A program made the translations under genes and the position numbers. From Darwinibacter acetoxidans_A (lineage in GTDB: Bacteria > Bacillota > Limnochordia > Darwinibacteriales > Darwinibacteriaceae), in the NCBI GenBank assembly GCA_041936745.1, contig JBHGWS010000083.1, forward strand, positions 1-15,308: DNA of 15,308 nucleotides, read 5' to 3'. Shown here piece after piece: positions 1 to 7,680 of this stretch (position 1 is its first letter; the number at the start of each line of letters is the position of its first letter). The notes under the pieces were generated by a model. The model was given only the letters and a program-made list of their open reading frames with translations, searched no databases and had not been told where the DNA came from.

Positions 1-207
1 CTGTAATTTCATACACTAACGCACACTAACGCAGAAAGAACAGCTGGATTTATTTAGTGATCCTTAAATTCGCCCAAGAAAGCACCGGATGCACGTAATC
101 ATGATGTTCGTTGCCGAAAATTGAATTAAAGCGGATTTTGAAATATGTTTCTTTTTAACTTTTCACAAAAAAGGATGACAACGCAATTAGCTCATGAGGG
201 AAAAACA
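1..207. other. Non-coding stretch at the left edge
   Basis: No reading frame of useful length enters from the left edge; all three forward frames stop within the first 35 bases and I found no supported gene on the minus strand. The only visible structure is a perfect tandem duplication of the 10-mer ACACTAACGC at 13-22 and 23-32. The base composition is more AT-rich than the genes that follow, as expected for intergenic DNA upstream of a regulator. Confidence 0.6.
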
Positions 208-236
208 TTGACAAAAGCCTCTTGATTTTATAAACT
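208..236 (+). promoter_or_regulatory. Promoter of the tetR gene
   Basis: A perfect -35 box TTGACA lies at 208-213. Seventeen bases downstream is TAAACT (231-236, four of six matches to TATAAT); an overlapping TATAAA at 229-234 matches better but has a short 15-base spacer. The expected transcription start falls inside the palindrome at 244-263, which fits repression by the protein encoded downstream. Confidence 0.6.
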
Positions 237-243
237 AATATCT

Positions 244-263
244 AAATGAGGTAAACCTCATTT
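244..263. promoter_or_regulatory. Palindromic operator at the tetR promoter
   Basis: AAATGAGGTAAACCTCATTT is an inverted repeat with 9-base arms around a 2-base centre. It sits just downstream of the -10 box, where a bound repressor would block initiation. It contains TGAG-N6-CTCA (247-260), an arrangement that occurs twice, overlapping, in the palindrome in front of the exporter gene. Autoregulation by the adjacent TetR-type protein is the natural reading, but binding is inferred. Confidence 0.65.
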
Positions 264-283
264 TTCAAAAGGGGGCAGCAGCG

Positions 284-868
284 ATGGGGAAAACAAATAG
301 AAAGGGGCTTATCAAAGAGGCGGCTGTTAAAATAATGGCTGAGTTGGGCTACCATGCTTCAACTACCGATCGCATCGCAGAAGAAGCGGGAGTTGCCGTA
401 GGGACTATTTATAACTACTTTGCGAATAAAGAAGAGATCTTGGAAGAGATCTTTCGAGAAGAACTTTTTTTGCGCCGTGCCATCTACGCGGAGATCGCCG
501 CCAGTGACAAGCCCATTTTTTCTAAACTGCAGATGCTGTTAGAGGCGCACTTTAATGAAATTGCCCGTAACTTGGAAGTGGGCATAATCCTGGTGCGCGA
601 ACAACAACTGCCCGGAAAAAGCGATGTGGGAGCAATCAGCGAATTCCTCCAGGGGGTTCCGGGGTGCATCAAAGAGCTTTTGGATTCAGCCCAAGCCCAA
701 GGGCAGATAAAAGAGTGTGATACGGAAATAGCGGCCGCGGCTCTGTTTGGAGCCGTTCAAGGTGTTGTGAGGCGGGCGGTTTTTTGCCAAGATAAAGCGA
801 GGCGGGCGGAGATTTTAAAAAATGCAGCCCTGGAGTTGATTAAGATGTTTAAAACTGGTTTAGTTTGA
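284..868 (+). CDS. TetR/AcrR-family transcriptional repressor
   Basis: A 194-residue protein of typical TetR length. Residues about 9-52 form the N-terminal DNA-binding domain; the helix-turn-helix with the family signature TTDRIAEEAGVAVGTIYNYF covers about 27-46. The C-terminal part (about 60-194) is the variable helical ligand and dimer domain and carries no obvious ligand signature. The ATG start has an upstream GGGGG-rich ribosome site at about 270-275. It is followed after 70 bases by an RND/MMPL export operon, and matching palindromes lie before both genes, so it probably represses itself and the exporter until an inducer, perhaps a lipid or hydrophobic compound, binds. The N-terminal domain resembles fatty-acid-responsive members such as Bacillus FadR, but the ligand cannot be read from the sequence. 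Confidence 0.9.
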   Translation: MGKTNRKGLIKEAAVKIMAELGYHASTTDRIAEEAGVAVGTIYNYFANKEEILEEIFREELFLRRAIYAEIAASDKPIFSKLQMLLEAHFNEIARNLEVGIILVREQQLPGKSDVGAISEFLQGVPGCIKELLDSAQAQGQIKECDTEIAAAALFGAVQGVVRRAVFCQDKARRAEILKNAALELIKMFKTGLV

Positions 869-898
869 TTTGTCCGGTGCTTTATTTTTTAAGCTTTA

Positions 899-918
899 GT
901 GAGTGAGACCTCACTCAC
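899..918. promoter_or_regulatory. Palindromic operator before the exporter operon
   Basis: GTGAGTGAGACCTCACTCAC has 9-base inverted arms and a 2-base mismatched centre. It contains TGAG-N6-CTCA twice in overlapping registers (900-913 and 904-917), the same spacing found once at the tetR operator. It lies between the tetR stop and the exporter ribosome site, where a bound repressor would block initiation or elongation. The TGAGTGA/TCACTCA arms with a 4-base gap resemble, from memory, the arm spacing of the Bacillus subtilis FadR box. I see no clear -35/-10 pair between 868 and 899, so the operon could also be read through from tetR. Confidence 0.65.
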
Positions 919-938
919 CATTTAAAGGAGGCATGTTG

Positions 939-3233
939 ATGGAAGGTTTAAACAAAATGGTGCAGCGGGCGCCGAGGCTTTTAATTATAGTTATTTTAAT
1001 CGTGACAGCTTTTTTCGCTTATTTTGTGCCCCGCGTGGGGATGACGACAGATGTCAAGGATTTTTTTCCCGCGGAACACGCGGATGTGAAAACTTATAAT
1101 GAAATCGAAGAGAAATTCGGCGGTGCCGAGTACATCATGGTGGCCGTTGAGGCCTTGGATGTCTTTCAGTACGAAACATTAGTCAAGATAAGGGACATTA
1201 CATCTGCCCTGGAACAAATTGACGGCGTAGGCCAAGTGCGCAGCTTAACAAGCGTTGACGATGTGCGCGGCTCTCCCTGGGGTATTGAAATGACTCCCTT
1301 GATCGGCGAAATCCCTAAGGGGAAAGAAGAGCTGCAGAAGCTTCGCAAAGATGTTCTGGCAGACCCGATGTACGCGGGCAGCATGGCTGCAGTAAATGGT
1401 GATGCGGCCCTAATTGTAGTGGAAGTAAAACCATCTGCTGATCCGGTTGCAACTGCTGCTGCGGTGCAGGAAGTTGTGCAGGCTAATGCTTTTGGGGAAG
1501 AATTGCACGTCACGGGTACACCGGTTTTAAACCAAGTCCTGGCCGATTCCATGCGGGCGGATTTGGCAAAACTTTTCCCACTTGTTTTACTTTTGATCGC
1601 GGCGGTTTTGTTTTTGCATTTTAGAAATATCCGCGGCGTGCTTTTTCCTTTCATCACAGTTTTGATCAGCGTGATTTGGACGCTGGGGTTAATGGGGATC
1701 TTGGGCAGGCAGCTTTCTCCCTTAAATGCAGTTATGCCTGTAATTTTGGTCAGTTTGGGCAGTGCCTACGGAATTTATATCCTGGCGGGCTTTAACGAAG
1801 AGATGCAGGAAGGCGTTGACTCAAAACAGGCAGTTGCCGGGACCATCGTTACGGTTGGCAGAGCTGTTTTAATGGCAGGGGCCACAACCTTTGCCGGTTT
1901 TGCCTCTAATGTAACAAGTTCAATTACGCTCATGCGGGACTTTGGCTTATTTACCGCCTTCGGCATTTTTACAAGCCTGCTTATCTCTCTCCTTTTGATA
2001 CCTGCCCTACTTCTAGTAGCCGGTACGGGCAAACCAAAGCCGGGTTTGGGAAAAAAGAAGGTGGGCCTTTTAAAGCAGGGCTTAGGATTTTTGGCTGATT
2101 TTGTGGTAGAAAAGAGCCTGCTTGTTGTAATGATAGGTTTCTTAATTGTTCTGGCTGCCGCAAGCGGACTGCCGCGGCTTAAAACCGACAGCAATTTCTT
2201 CAACTTCTTTGACGACGGTTCCAAGCCTAAAATAGCTTATGAATTGGTTGCAGATAAGTTTTCCGGTTCACAGAGCATAGAGGTTGTACTGAAAGGTGAT
2301 TTAAGGGATCCGGCAGTGCTGCGGGCCATGGGGAATTTTCAAACTGATTTAGAGCGGACCGGCTTAGTCGGCACCCCGACTTCCATAGTAAACTTACTGG
2401 AGCGGGTTAATTCAGCCCTCAACGAAGGCGATCCGGCCTTTGCCGTGCTGCCCGGCAGCAGGGAGTTGACTGCCCAGTACCTGCTCCTTTTGGAAATGAA
2501 CGATGAACAGGGTATGCTCTCCCGCTTTCTTACCCTGGATTACAGCGAGGCCCGCATCCAGGCTTTAGTTAAAGATGCTGACTCAAAAAGCACCACTGCC
2601 CTTTTCGCCACGGCGGACCAGCTGATCCAAAAGCACTTTGATCCTTTGGATGTGTCGGTTACCAAAACGGGGATCATCGTTTTAATGAATTCTTTAGCGG
2701 ATTTGATCATTGAGGGGCAGATTTACAGTCTGATTTTTTCGGTCATCTCCGTCTTTATCATCGTCCGGCTGCTCTTGAAATCTTGGGAAGGCAGTGTATT
2801 AAGCATCCTTTTGATCTTTTTGACCACCCTGATCAATTTCGGTTTGATGGGCTGGCTGGGGATCTCTTTGGATATTGTTACGGTGTTAATCAGCAGTATC
2901 GGCATCGGGGTAGGTATTGACTATTCCATCCACGTCTATTCCCGCTACGGCCGGGAAAGAGCAGCGAGCAAAACTTTAAAGCAGGCCCTTAAGGCCGCCA
3001 TTACCCAAACAGGTACGGCAATTGCCGCAAATGCAGGGGCGGTTGTGGCGGGCTTTCTAATCTTGATCTTTTCGTCTTTCCCACCCCTCAGGTATTTCGG
3101 CAGTTTGGTAACCGTTACAATGCTGGCGGCTGCCGGCGGGGCTTTAACCCTGCTGCCCGCATTGATTAATCTCAAGGCGGTTTTTTGCGCCCGGGGAAAA
3201 AATTTATCGGAGGTTTATCATGAGAAAAACTAA
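939..3233 (+). CDS. RND-superfamily exporter (MMPL type)
   Basis: About 764 residues with the two-fold RND/MMPL plan. One N-terminal membrane helix (about 14-30) is followed by an extracytoplasmic domain (about 31-210) and five helices; the pattern then repeats with a helix near 400, a second outside domain and five more, giving about 12 helices. The second half carries the family signature GIGVGIDYSIHVYSRY with Asp661 in the membrane; in the first half the matching position reads GSAYGIYIL without the acid. ATG 939 is chosen because GGAGG at 927-931 ends 7 bases before it; the upstream GTG at 903 lies inside the operator. MMPL proteins move lipids or other hydrophobic molecules using the proton gradient. 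The 14-base overlap with the LolA-like gene, and the β-barrel gene after it, suggest export to or across an outer membrane. Confidence 0.9.
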   Translation: MEGLNKMVQRAPRLLIIVILIVTAFFAYFVPRVGMTTDVKDFFPAEHADVKTYNEIEEKFGGAEYIMVAVEALDVFQYETLVKIRDITSALEQIDGVGQVRSLTSVDDVRGSPWGIEMTPLIGEIPKGKEELQKLRKDVLADPMYAGSMAAVNGDAALIVVEVKPSADPVATAAAVQEVVQANAFGEELHVTGTPVLNQVLADSMRADLAKLFPLVLLLIAAVLFLHFRNIRGVLFPFITVLISVIWTLGLMGILGRQLSPLNAVMPVILVSLGSAYGIYILAGFNEEMQEGVDSKQAVAGTIVTVGRAVLMAGATTFAGFASNVTSSITLMRDFGLFTAFGIFTSLLISLLLIPALLLVAGTGKPKPGLGKKKVGLLKQGLGFLADFVVEKSLLVVMIGFLIVLAAASGLPRLKTDSNFFNFFDDGSKPKIAYELVADKFSGSQSIEVVLKGDLRDPAVLRAMGNFQTDLERTGLVGTPTSIVNLLERVNSALNEGDPAFAVLPGSRELTAQYLLLLEMNDEQGMLSRFLTLDYSEARIQALVKDADSKSTTALFATADQLIQKHFDPLDVSVTKTGIIVLMNSLADLIIEGQIYSLIFSVISVFIIVRLLLKSWEGSVLSILLIFLTTLINFGLMGWLGISLDIVTVLISSIGIGVGIDYSIHVYSRYGRERAASKTLKQALKAAITQTGTAIAANAGAVVAGFLILIFSSFPPLRYFGSLVTVTMLAAAGGALTLLPALINLKAVFCARGKNLSEVYHEKN

Positions 3234-4002
3234 TCTTTTCAGCTTCGGAGTACTGTTTGCTTTGTTCTTGCTTCTGGCGGTTAACACCACTGTTTGGGGA
3301 GCCCCCGCAGCGGGCGAAATTCTAAACCGTGTCGATGGGGCCATGGCTGCAAAGAGCAAGATTATGAAGCAGAAAATGACTTTAATTGCGGCTAACGGCC
3401 AAGAAAGAACCAGAGAACTGCAGATGTGGAATAAGAAAACGGCGGCAGGTGATCAGATGTTGGCCCGCTTTTTAGCGCCGGCTGATGTAAGGGGTACGGG
3501 GATTTTGATGAGCGGCGAAGATATGTGGCTTTATTTACCCGCCCTGGGCCGGGCCCGCCGGGTAGCAGGCCATGCCAAAAAAGGGAATTTTATGGGCAGT
3601 GATCTCAGTTACGATGATCTGGAACAGCTCGCTACGAAAGGTTTCAGTGAAGAATACTCGCCGGAGTTTCTGCGGGAAGATGAGTTAAACGGCGCAGCCG
3701 TGTACGTTTTAAAATTACAGCCTTTAGAGGCGGAAGGAGATTACAGTTTTCTAAAAATGTGGGTGGACAAAGAAGTGTGGCTGCCCCGCCAAATTGAATA
3801 CTACGATCTCGCAGGTAAGCTGCTTAAGGTTCTTTCTTCCCCGGAATTAATGGCGGTAGGGGAGCGCTATGTAGCTCGGCGGATGGTTGTAGAAAACCGC
3901 CAGTCCGGTTCAAAAACCAGCCTGGATGTTATCGAAGTCAGCTTTGATACTGTTATCGACGATTCTCTCTTTACCACTCGCAGCTTAGAAAGGGGCTTAT
4001 AA
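3220..4002 (+). CDS. LolA-like outer-membrane lipoprotein-sorting protein
   Basis: A 260-residue exported protein of the LolA-like family often annotated as outer membrane lipoprotein-sorting protein. A Sec signal peptide covers about 1-27 (positive N-terminus, hydrophobic FGVLFALFLLLAV, likely cleavage after VWG). The mature part has the family's conserved block SGEDMWLYLPALGRARRV and the following FMGSDLSYDDL (about residues 90-130). Such proteins fold into an open β-barrel that shields a lipid in the periplasm, so it would be a carrier between the inner-membrane MMPL pump and the outer-membrane protein encoded next. It overlaps the exporter by 14 bases, has GGAGG about 8 bases before its ATG, and ends 2 bases before the next start, so the three genes are translationally linked. 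The cargo is unknown. Confidence 0.87.
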   Translation: MRKTNLFSFGVLFALFLLLAVNTTVWGAPAAGEILNRVDGAMAAKSKIMKQKMTLIAANGQERTRELQMWNKKTAAGDQMLARFLAPADVRGTGILMSGEDMWLYLPALGRARRVAGHAKKGNFMGSDLSYDDLEQLATKGFSEEYSPEFLREDELNGAAVYVLKLQPLEAEGDYSFLKMWVDKEVWLPRQIEYYDLAGKLLKVLSSPELMAVGERYVARRMVVENRQSGSKTSLDVIEVSFDTVIDDSLFTTRSLERGL

Positions 4003-4004
4003 CT

Positions 4005-5108
4005 ATGGCAAATTACAAAAAAGTTGTTGCTGTCGTTCTTGTACTGCTGGGAATTACTGCCGCCTCCGTGCAGGCACAAGTGGAGATCAGCGGAGTTTTA
4101 GAAACGGGCTTGAGCGTGGATTTTCCTGCACCGTATAAGCTTGGCGGCAAAACTGGATTAGAGCTTGCCTTAAGGCGCTTGTTCCCAAGCGGCGGCGTGT
4201 TTTTGGGGCTGGCGGCGGCTGGGCTTGGGCCGGCTGAAAATGGTGGCTCCCCGCAGTTAACTCTAGACGAAGCCTATATCGATTACTACGGGGCAGACTT
4301 TGATTTCCGCCTGGGCCGGCAGCGCATTTTGTGGGGCAGTGCGCTTGAGTTAAACCCCACTTCGGTTTTAAACCCGGCGGATGTTAAAGATCCCTTGGGC
4401 GCTAAAATGCCGATCTATGCGGCAAAGCTGGATTATTACCTGGATGGGGTGTGGAGCGTAACAGGTGTGTATGCGCCCTTTTTTACCCCCGCTGTGACAG
4501 AAGTACCGCTGCCGGGAATTGAGGTACAAATGCCCGGCCCCGTTTTTGAAAACGGCAGTGCGGCGATCAGGCTGTCAGCTTTAGGGCTTGGGGGTTTCGA
4601 TCTTGCGGCAACTTACTTTTACGGCTTGGAACAAGTGCCCACCCTTGTGCAGGCTGTGCCCCCTTACGCCCATTACCGCCCAAGCCACATGGTTGGGCTG
4701 GATCTTGCCGCGGCCTTCGGTGATGTTGGTGTATGGTTGGAAGCGGCCTATACTTTGCCTCAAGGCGGGGCTAATTACTACGAAGCAGTAGTGGGGGCAG
4801 ATTACGGCTTAAAAAACGGCTTAGTTTTAATGGGCCAGTATGTCCACGAAAAAAACAAATTAGGTGAGATGAACAATCTGATTATACTGGGGGCCAACCG
4901 CAATTTCGGCCTGCACGAAGGCCGGGTGGGGCTGGTTTACAATCTAACTGAGAAAAGTTACATGTTCCGGCCCGAAGTTAGCTTTTCCTTATGGGATGCG
5001 GCAAGGCTTGTGGCCGGCGCCAACTACTTTGGCGGCGAAGGCAGTTTATTAGGCCCGCTCTTTGCACCGGAAAATCAACTTTACGCCAAGCTGCGGTTTA
5101 GCTTCTAA
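4005..5108 (+). CDS. Outer-membrane β-barrel (porin-like) protein
   Basis: A 367-residue exported protein. The signal peptide spans 1-24 with cleavage at VQA|Q. The mature sequence alternates hydrophobic and polar residues in short aromatic-flanked strands and ends in LYAKLRFSF with a terminal Phe, the classic signal for outer-membrane β-barrel insertion. Residues 87-130 contain LDEAYIDY, GRQRILWG and NPTSVLNPADVKDP, a pattern I associate with DUF1302-type and alginate-export-type porins that occur beside MMPL and LolA-like genes in Proteobacteria. The start is 2 bases after the preceding stop, so it is the third gene of the operon, and a terminator follows. It probably forms the outer-membrane exit or receptor for the exporter's substrate. 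Its presence is the main sign in this window that the host is a diderm. The exact family needs a profile search. Confidence 0.8.
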   Translation: MANYKKVVAVVLVLLGITAASVQAQVEISGVLETGLSVDFPAPYKLGGKTGLELALRRLFPSGGVFLGLAAAGLGPAENGGSPQLTLDEAYIDYYGADFDFRLGRQRILWGSALELNPTSVLNPADVKDPLGAKMPIYAAKLDYYLDGVWSVTGVYAPFFTPAVTEVPLPGIEVQMPGPVFENGSAAIRLSALGLGGFDLAATYFYGLEQVPTLVQAVPPYAHYRPSHMVGLDLAAAFGDVGVWLEAAYTLPQGGANYYEAVVGADYGLKNGLVLMGQYVHEKNKLGEMNNLIILGANRNFGLHEGRVGLVYNLTEKSYMFRPEVSFSLWDAARLVAGANYFGGEGSLLGPLFAPENQLYAKLRFSF

Positions 5109-5126
5109 CTTGTTTAAATTTAACTT

Positions 5127-5156
5127 AAGCCCCGCTTACCTCAGGCGGGGTTTTTT
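5127..5156 (+). terminator. Rho-independent terminator of the export operon
   Basis: CCCCGC (5130-5135) pairs with GCGGGG (5145-5150) around a 9-base loop and is followed by TTTTTT (5151-5156). Starting 18 bases after the β-barrel stop codon, it closes the operon. Confidence 0.88.
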
Positions 5157-5335
5157 ACCTGCTTGCCTGAAAATTGCGCAGCAGGACAAGGATCTGCGTA
5201 GGTGGGCGTGGAAGTGAAACTTTTAATAGAGCATAAAGGCCTGCATTTATCGCAAAAATCACTGCATTTTAAATGCCAAACTCTGCCCTTCCAATGCTCA
5301 ACCTGCAGGCGCAATTTTCTGTTAGGGGGATGGTT

Positions 5336-7441
5336 ATGGCTTTTGAACTGGCGATCAAAGGAGCCTTCCTGGAGGATTTGGCTGCTCTGCCCCAAGGGGT
5401 GCAAAAGCGCGTCAACAGGGACTTAGGGGCTGTGCAGCGAGACCCTTTCCGCTCCCGCAATGTAAAAAGGGTTTTTAAACAGCACTACAAGAATTTGTAC
5501 CGGCTGAGGGTAGGCGATTACCGCGTCGTTTACGCCGTAGGCCAAAAGGTGATTAACCTGTTGGCGGCGGGGCACAGGCGAGATATTTACGAACGCCGTT
5601 TGGGTGGCGGGGAAATTGCCGTCAGCGGTTCGGACGTAAGGGCGGCGCGGCCTAAGCCTGCTTATTACCCCACAACCCCTTTTGATTCCCAGCTTGCCCG
5701 CTACCCGGAAGGGGGCCCGCAGGTGGATGATTTCGAGCATACGGCCGCCGGCAGCGGCATTTTGGCGGATCTGTTGAAGCTTTGGGGTATACCCCCTGCG
5801 GAGCGGGACTTCATCTTAAGCTGCGATGATCTGGCGGAACTTTTTGATTTAGGGCTGCCAAAAGAAACTCTGAACACCATTTTGCATTGGCGCAGGCCGC
5901 CCAGTCTAACTGAACTTGTGGAAGAGCCGGATTTCGAGCTGCCCACAGTAGGCGATCTGGATGCTTTTTTGGACGGCACGTTAACGCAATTTTTGTTAAA
6001 ATTATCACCGGAACAAGAGCGGGCCGCCAAGCGCTCTTTGCAAGGGCCTACCTTAGTTAAAGGCGCCCCGGGCACTGGCAAATCCTTAGTTGCCCTCTAC
6101 CGCATCCGCAACCTATTAAATTCTGCTGCATCAGAGCTTTTCGCCCCTGTGCCCAGGATTTTGTTTGTTACCTACGGGCGCTCTTTAATGACGGCTTCAA
6201 AACAGCTTCTAGAAGAGCTGATCCCGGAAGATCTCAAAAAAGTGACGATAACTAACGTTGACAGCTTAGTGCGTAAAATAGTCTTGGCGGCAGGTTTTGA
6301 ATTTTCACCTGTCTCTGATCTTAAAGAATGCGTAAAAGAGGCGAAAGAAAAGGTACTGCTCGAGTCGGAAAAAAAGACCCCAGCCGCCTGGTTTTCCCTG
6401 CTTGAATTAAGCATTTCCTATTTGATTGAAGAAATCGAGTGGGTAATTGAAGGCCGCCGTTTAAGGTCTTTAGATCAATACCTGCAGGCGGATCGCATCG
6501 GCCGGGAAGTCCCCTTTGGCGAGGGCTTGAGGCGTTTGGTCTGGGCAGTTTACGAGAAAACGCAGGATTTTCTGGGGGAAAACGGCCGTTCTTGGGAATA
6601 TTACCGCGGCTTGGCTTTGGATATCTTGCAGGAAAAAGGGATTGCCGTGAAAAAATACGATGTGGTTATAGTGGATGAAGCTCAAGATCTGAGTCCTGCA
6701 GCTTTAGCCCTTTGTGCGGAACTTTGCGCCTGTCCCCAGGGCTTATTTTTCACCGCCGATGCCAACCAAAGTATTTATAACCGGGGGTTTGCCTGGAGCA
6801 GAGTCCACAATGCCCTGAACTTCCGGGGGCGCAGTACAATCTTGCGCTGCAACTACCGCAGCACAAGACAGATTGCTCAAGCCTGTTTCGATTGTTTGGC
6901 CGCGGATGGCACCGATCGGGAAACAATTGAGGCAAAGGCGGTCCGCACAGGCCCCAGGCCCCAGCTGCACCGCTGTAATTCCACACAGGAGCAGTACCAA
7001 AGCATCGCCCGGTTTTTAGAAGAGTCTGCCGCCCAGCTGCGCCTACCCGTTTGGACGGGCACCGTGCTGACGCCTGCCAACAGGCTGGCCGGCGATATCG
7101 CTGAAGCGCTGCGGGCTTGGGCAATCCCCGCCAAGCACGTGAGCGGCGATGAACTGCATTTGAAAGAACGGGTGGTTAAAGTAATGACCATTCACGCAGC
7201 CAAAGGTTTGGAATTTCCTACTGTGGCTTTGGCCCACTTGGAAGAAAGATATTTTCCCGGCCTGCCCGAAGGGCTCAAGAGTGAGGCCGAGATGAGGGAA
7301 TTTACCGCCGGCCGGCAAAAACTCCTCTTTGTAGGCTGCAGTAGGGCGATGCGCCGTCTGGCCCTTTTTGGCAACGAGGCCTACTTCTCCCCCTTGGCCG
7401 AAAGGCTCGATCCCGGGCTGTGGGAGCTGCGCGGGATATAA
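5336..7441 (+). CDS. RelE/ParE-like toxin domain fused to UvrD-type helicase
   Basis: A 701-residue two-part protein. Residues 1-89 are a complete RelE/ParE-superfamily domain: LAALPQGVQKRV in the N-terminal helices, YRLRVGDYRVVY (55-66) and HRRDIYERR (80-88). Residues about 90-220 are a linker with a small helical region. A superfamily 1A helicase follows with all main motifs: LSPEQERA (223-230), Walker A GAPGTGKS (243-250), VDEAQD (446-451), TADANQSIY (473-481), NYRSTRQ (506-512), TIHAAKGLEFP (618-628) and LFVGCSRA (664-671). It should be an ATP-dependent 3'-5' DNA translocase or helicase; the RelE part could bind or cut RNA on ribosomes or act as a nucleic-acid binding module. ATG 5336 is chosen because AGGGGG (5324-5329) lies 6 bases before it; frames extend upstream to 5273 without a ribosome site. 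It appears monocistronic, with no antitoxin gene beside it. Confidence 0.88.
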   Translation: MAFELAIKGAFLEDLAALPQGVQKRVNRDLGAVQRDPFRSRNVKRVFKQHYKNLYRLRVGDYRVVYAVGQKVINLLAAGHRRDIYERRLGGGEIAVSGSDVRAARPKPAYYPTTPFDSQLARYPEGGPQVDDFEHTAAGSGILADLLKLWGIPPAERDFILSCDDLAELFDLGLPKETLNTILHWRRPPSLTELVEEPDFELPTVGDLDAFLDGTLTQFLLKLSPEQERAAKRSLQGPTLVKGAPGTGKSLVALYRIRNLLNSAASELFAPVPRILFVTYGRSLMTASKQLLEELIPEDLKKVTITNVDSLVRKIVLAAGFEFSPVSDLKECVKEAKEKVLLESEKKTPAAWFSLLELSISYLIEEIEWVIEGRRLRSLDQYLQADRIGREVPFGEGLRRLVWAVYEKTQDFLGENGRSWEYYRGLALDILQEKGIAVKKYDVVIVDEAQDLSPAALALCAELCACPQGLFFTADANQSIYNRGFAWSRVHNALNFRGRSTILRCNYRSTRQIAQACFDCLAADGTDRETIEAKAVRTGPRPQLHRCNSTQEQYQSIARFLEESAAQLRLPVWTGTVLTPANRLAGDIAEALRAWAIPAKHVSGDELHLKERVVKVMTIHAAKGLEFPTVALAHLEERYFPGLPEGLKSEAEMREFTAGRQKLLFVGCSRAMRRLALFGNEAYFSPLAERLDPGLWELRGI

Positions 7442-7680
7442 TTCACAGTGAAACGGCAGGATTATCAAAGCGGTTAAAGAAAGGATAAGAACAGCGCATA
7501 GTGGTACCGGCAGCGAACTCCGCCAAGTAAAACAAGAGGCGGATGGGTAAACTTTGTTTAGGAAACAACAAACTAAATGAGAGGGTTTTCACAATCTCAT
7601 TCCGTTCAGCCGCCCCGCGGCATAAGATAAACAGTCTGTTCTCGGCATTTTTTGGCACTGAGTTCGATTATGCGGATGTT
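7442..7680. other. Intergenic region after the helicase gene, rich in inverted repeats
   Basis: No convincing coding sequence is present: the open frames on the minus strand (for example about 71 codons) have no ribosome site and no recognisable family. The region begins with the short palindrome TTCACAGTGAA (7442-7452) directly at the helicase stop and then holds the nested hairpins described at 7488-7642. A minus-strand -10-like CATAAT (7672-7667) with TTGCGC 16 bases upstream (7694-7689) could start a transcript through this region, back to back with the phosphofructokinase promoter; this is weak evidence. Confidence 0.4.
7488..7642. ncRNA. Candidate structured RNA, multi-hairpin junction
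   Basis: AGAACAG (7488-7494) can pair with CTGTTCT (7636-7642), closing a 155-base region with four separate hairpins: TCCGCC/GGCGGA (7519-7524 with 7538-7543), TTGTTT/AAACAA around a 3-base loop (7554-7559 with 7563-7568), AATGAGA/TCTCATT (7576-7582 with 7595-7601), and GCCGC/GCGGC around a 3-base loop (7609-7613 with 7617-7621). Stems pair on either strand, so direction is uncertain. The minus strand is slightly favoured by a possible promoter at 7694-7667 and a U-rich stretch after the closing stem. I recognise no known RNA family. Short stems arise by chance, so this remains a candidate. Confidence 0.25.

Noticed and set aside
903..938. Upstream GTG start for the MMPL exporter
   Set aside because: It lies within the operator palindrome and lacks a ribosome site, while ATG 939 has GGAGG at 7 bases.
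5202..5426. Small plus-strand open frame that could be an antitoxin for the RelE domain
   Set aside because: It extends about 90 bases into the toxin-helicase gene, has no ribosome site and its translation (Trp- and Cys-rich tail) looks like a shadow frame.
7501..7510. GTGGTACCGG resembling part of the T-box motif AGGGTGGTACCGCG
   Set aside because: The match is partial, there is no antiterminator/terminator arrangement, and the gene downstream is not an aminoacyl-tRNA synthetase or amino-acid gene.
7488..7642. 6S RNA
   Set aside because: 6S RNA is one long hairpin with a central bubble; this region would fold as a multi-branched junction with separate short hairpins.
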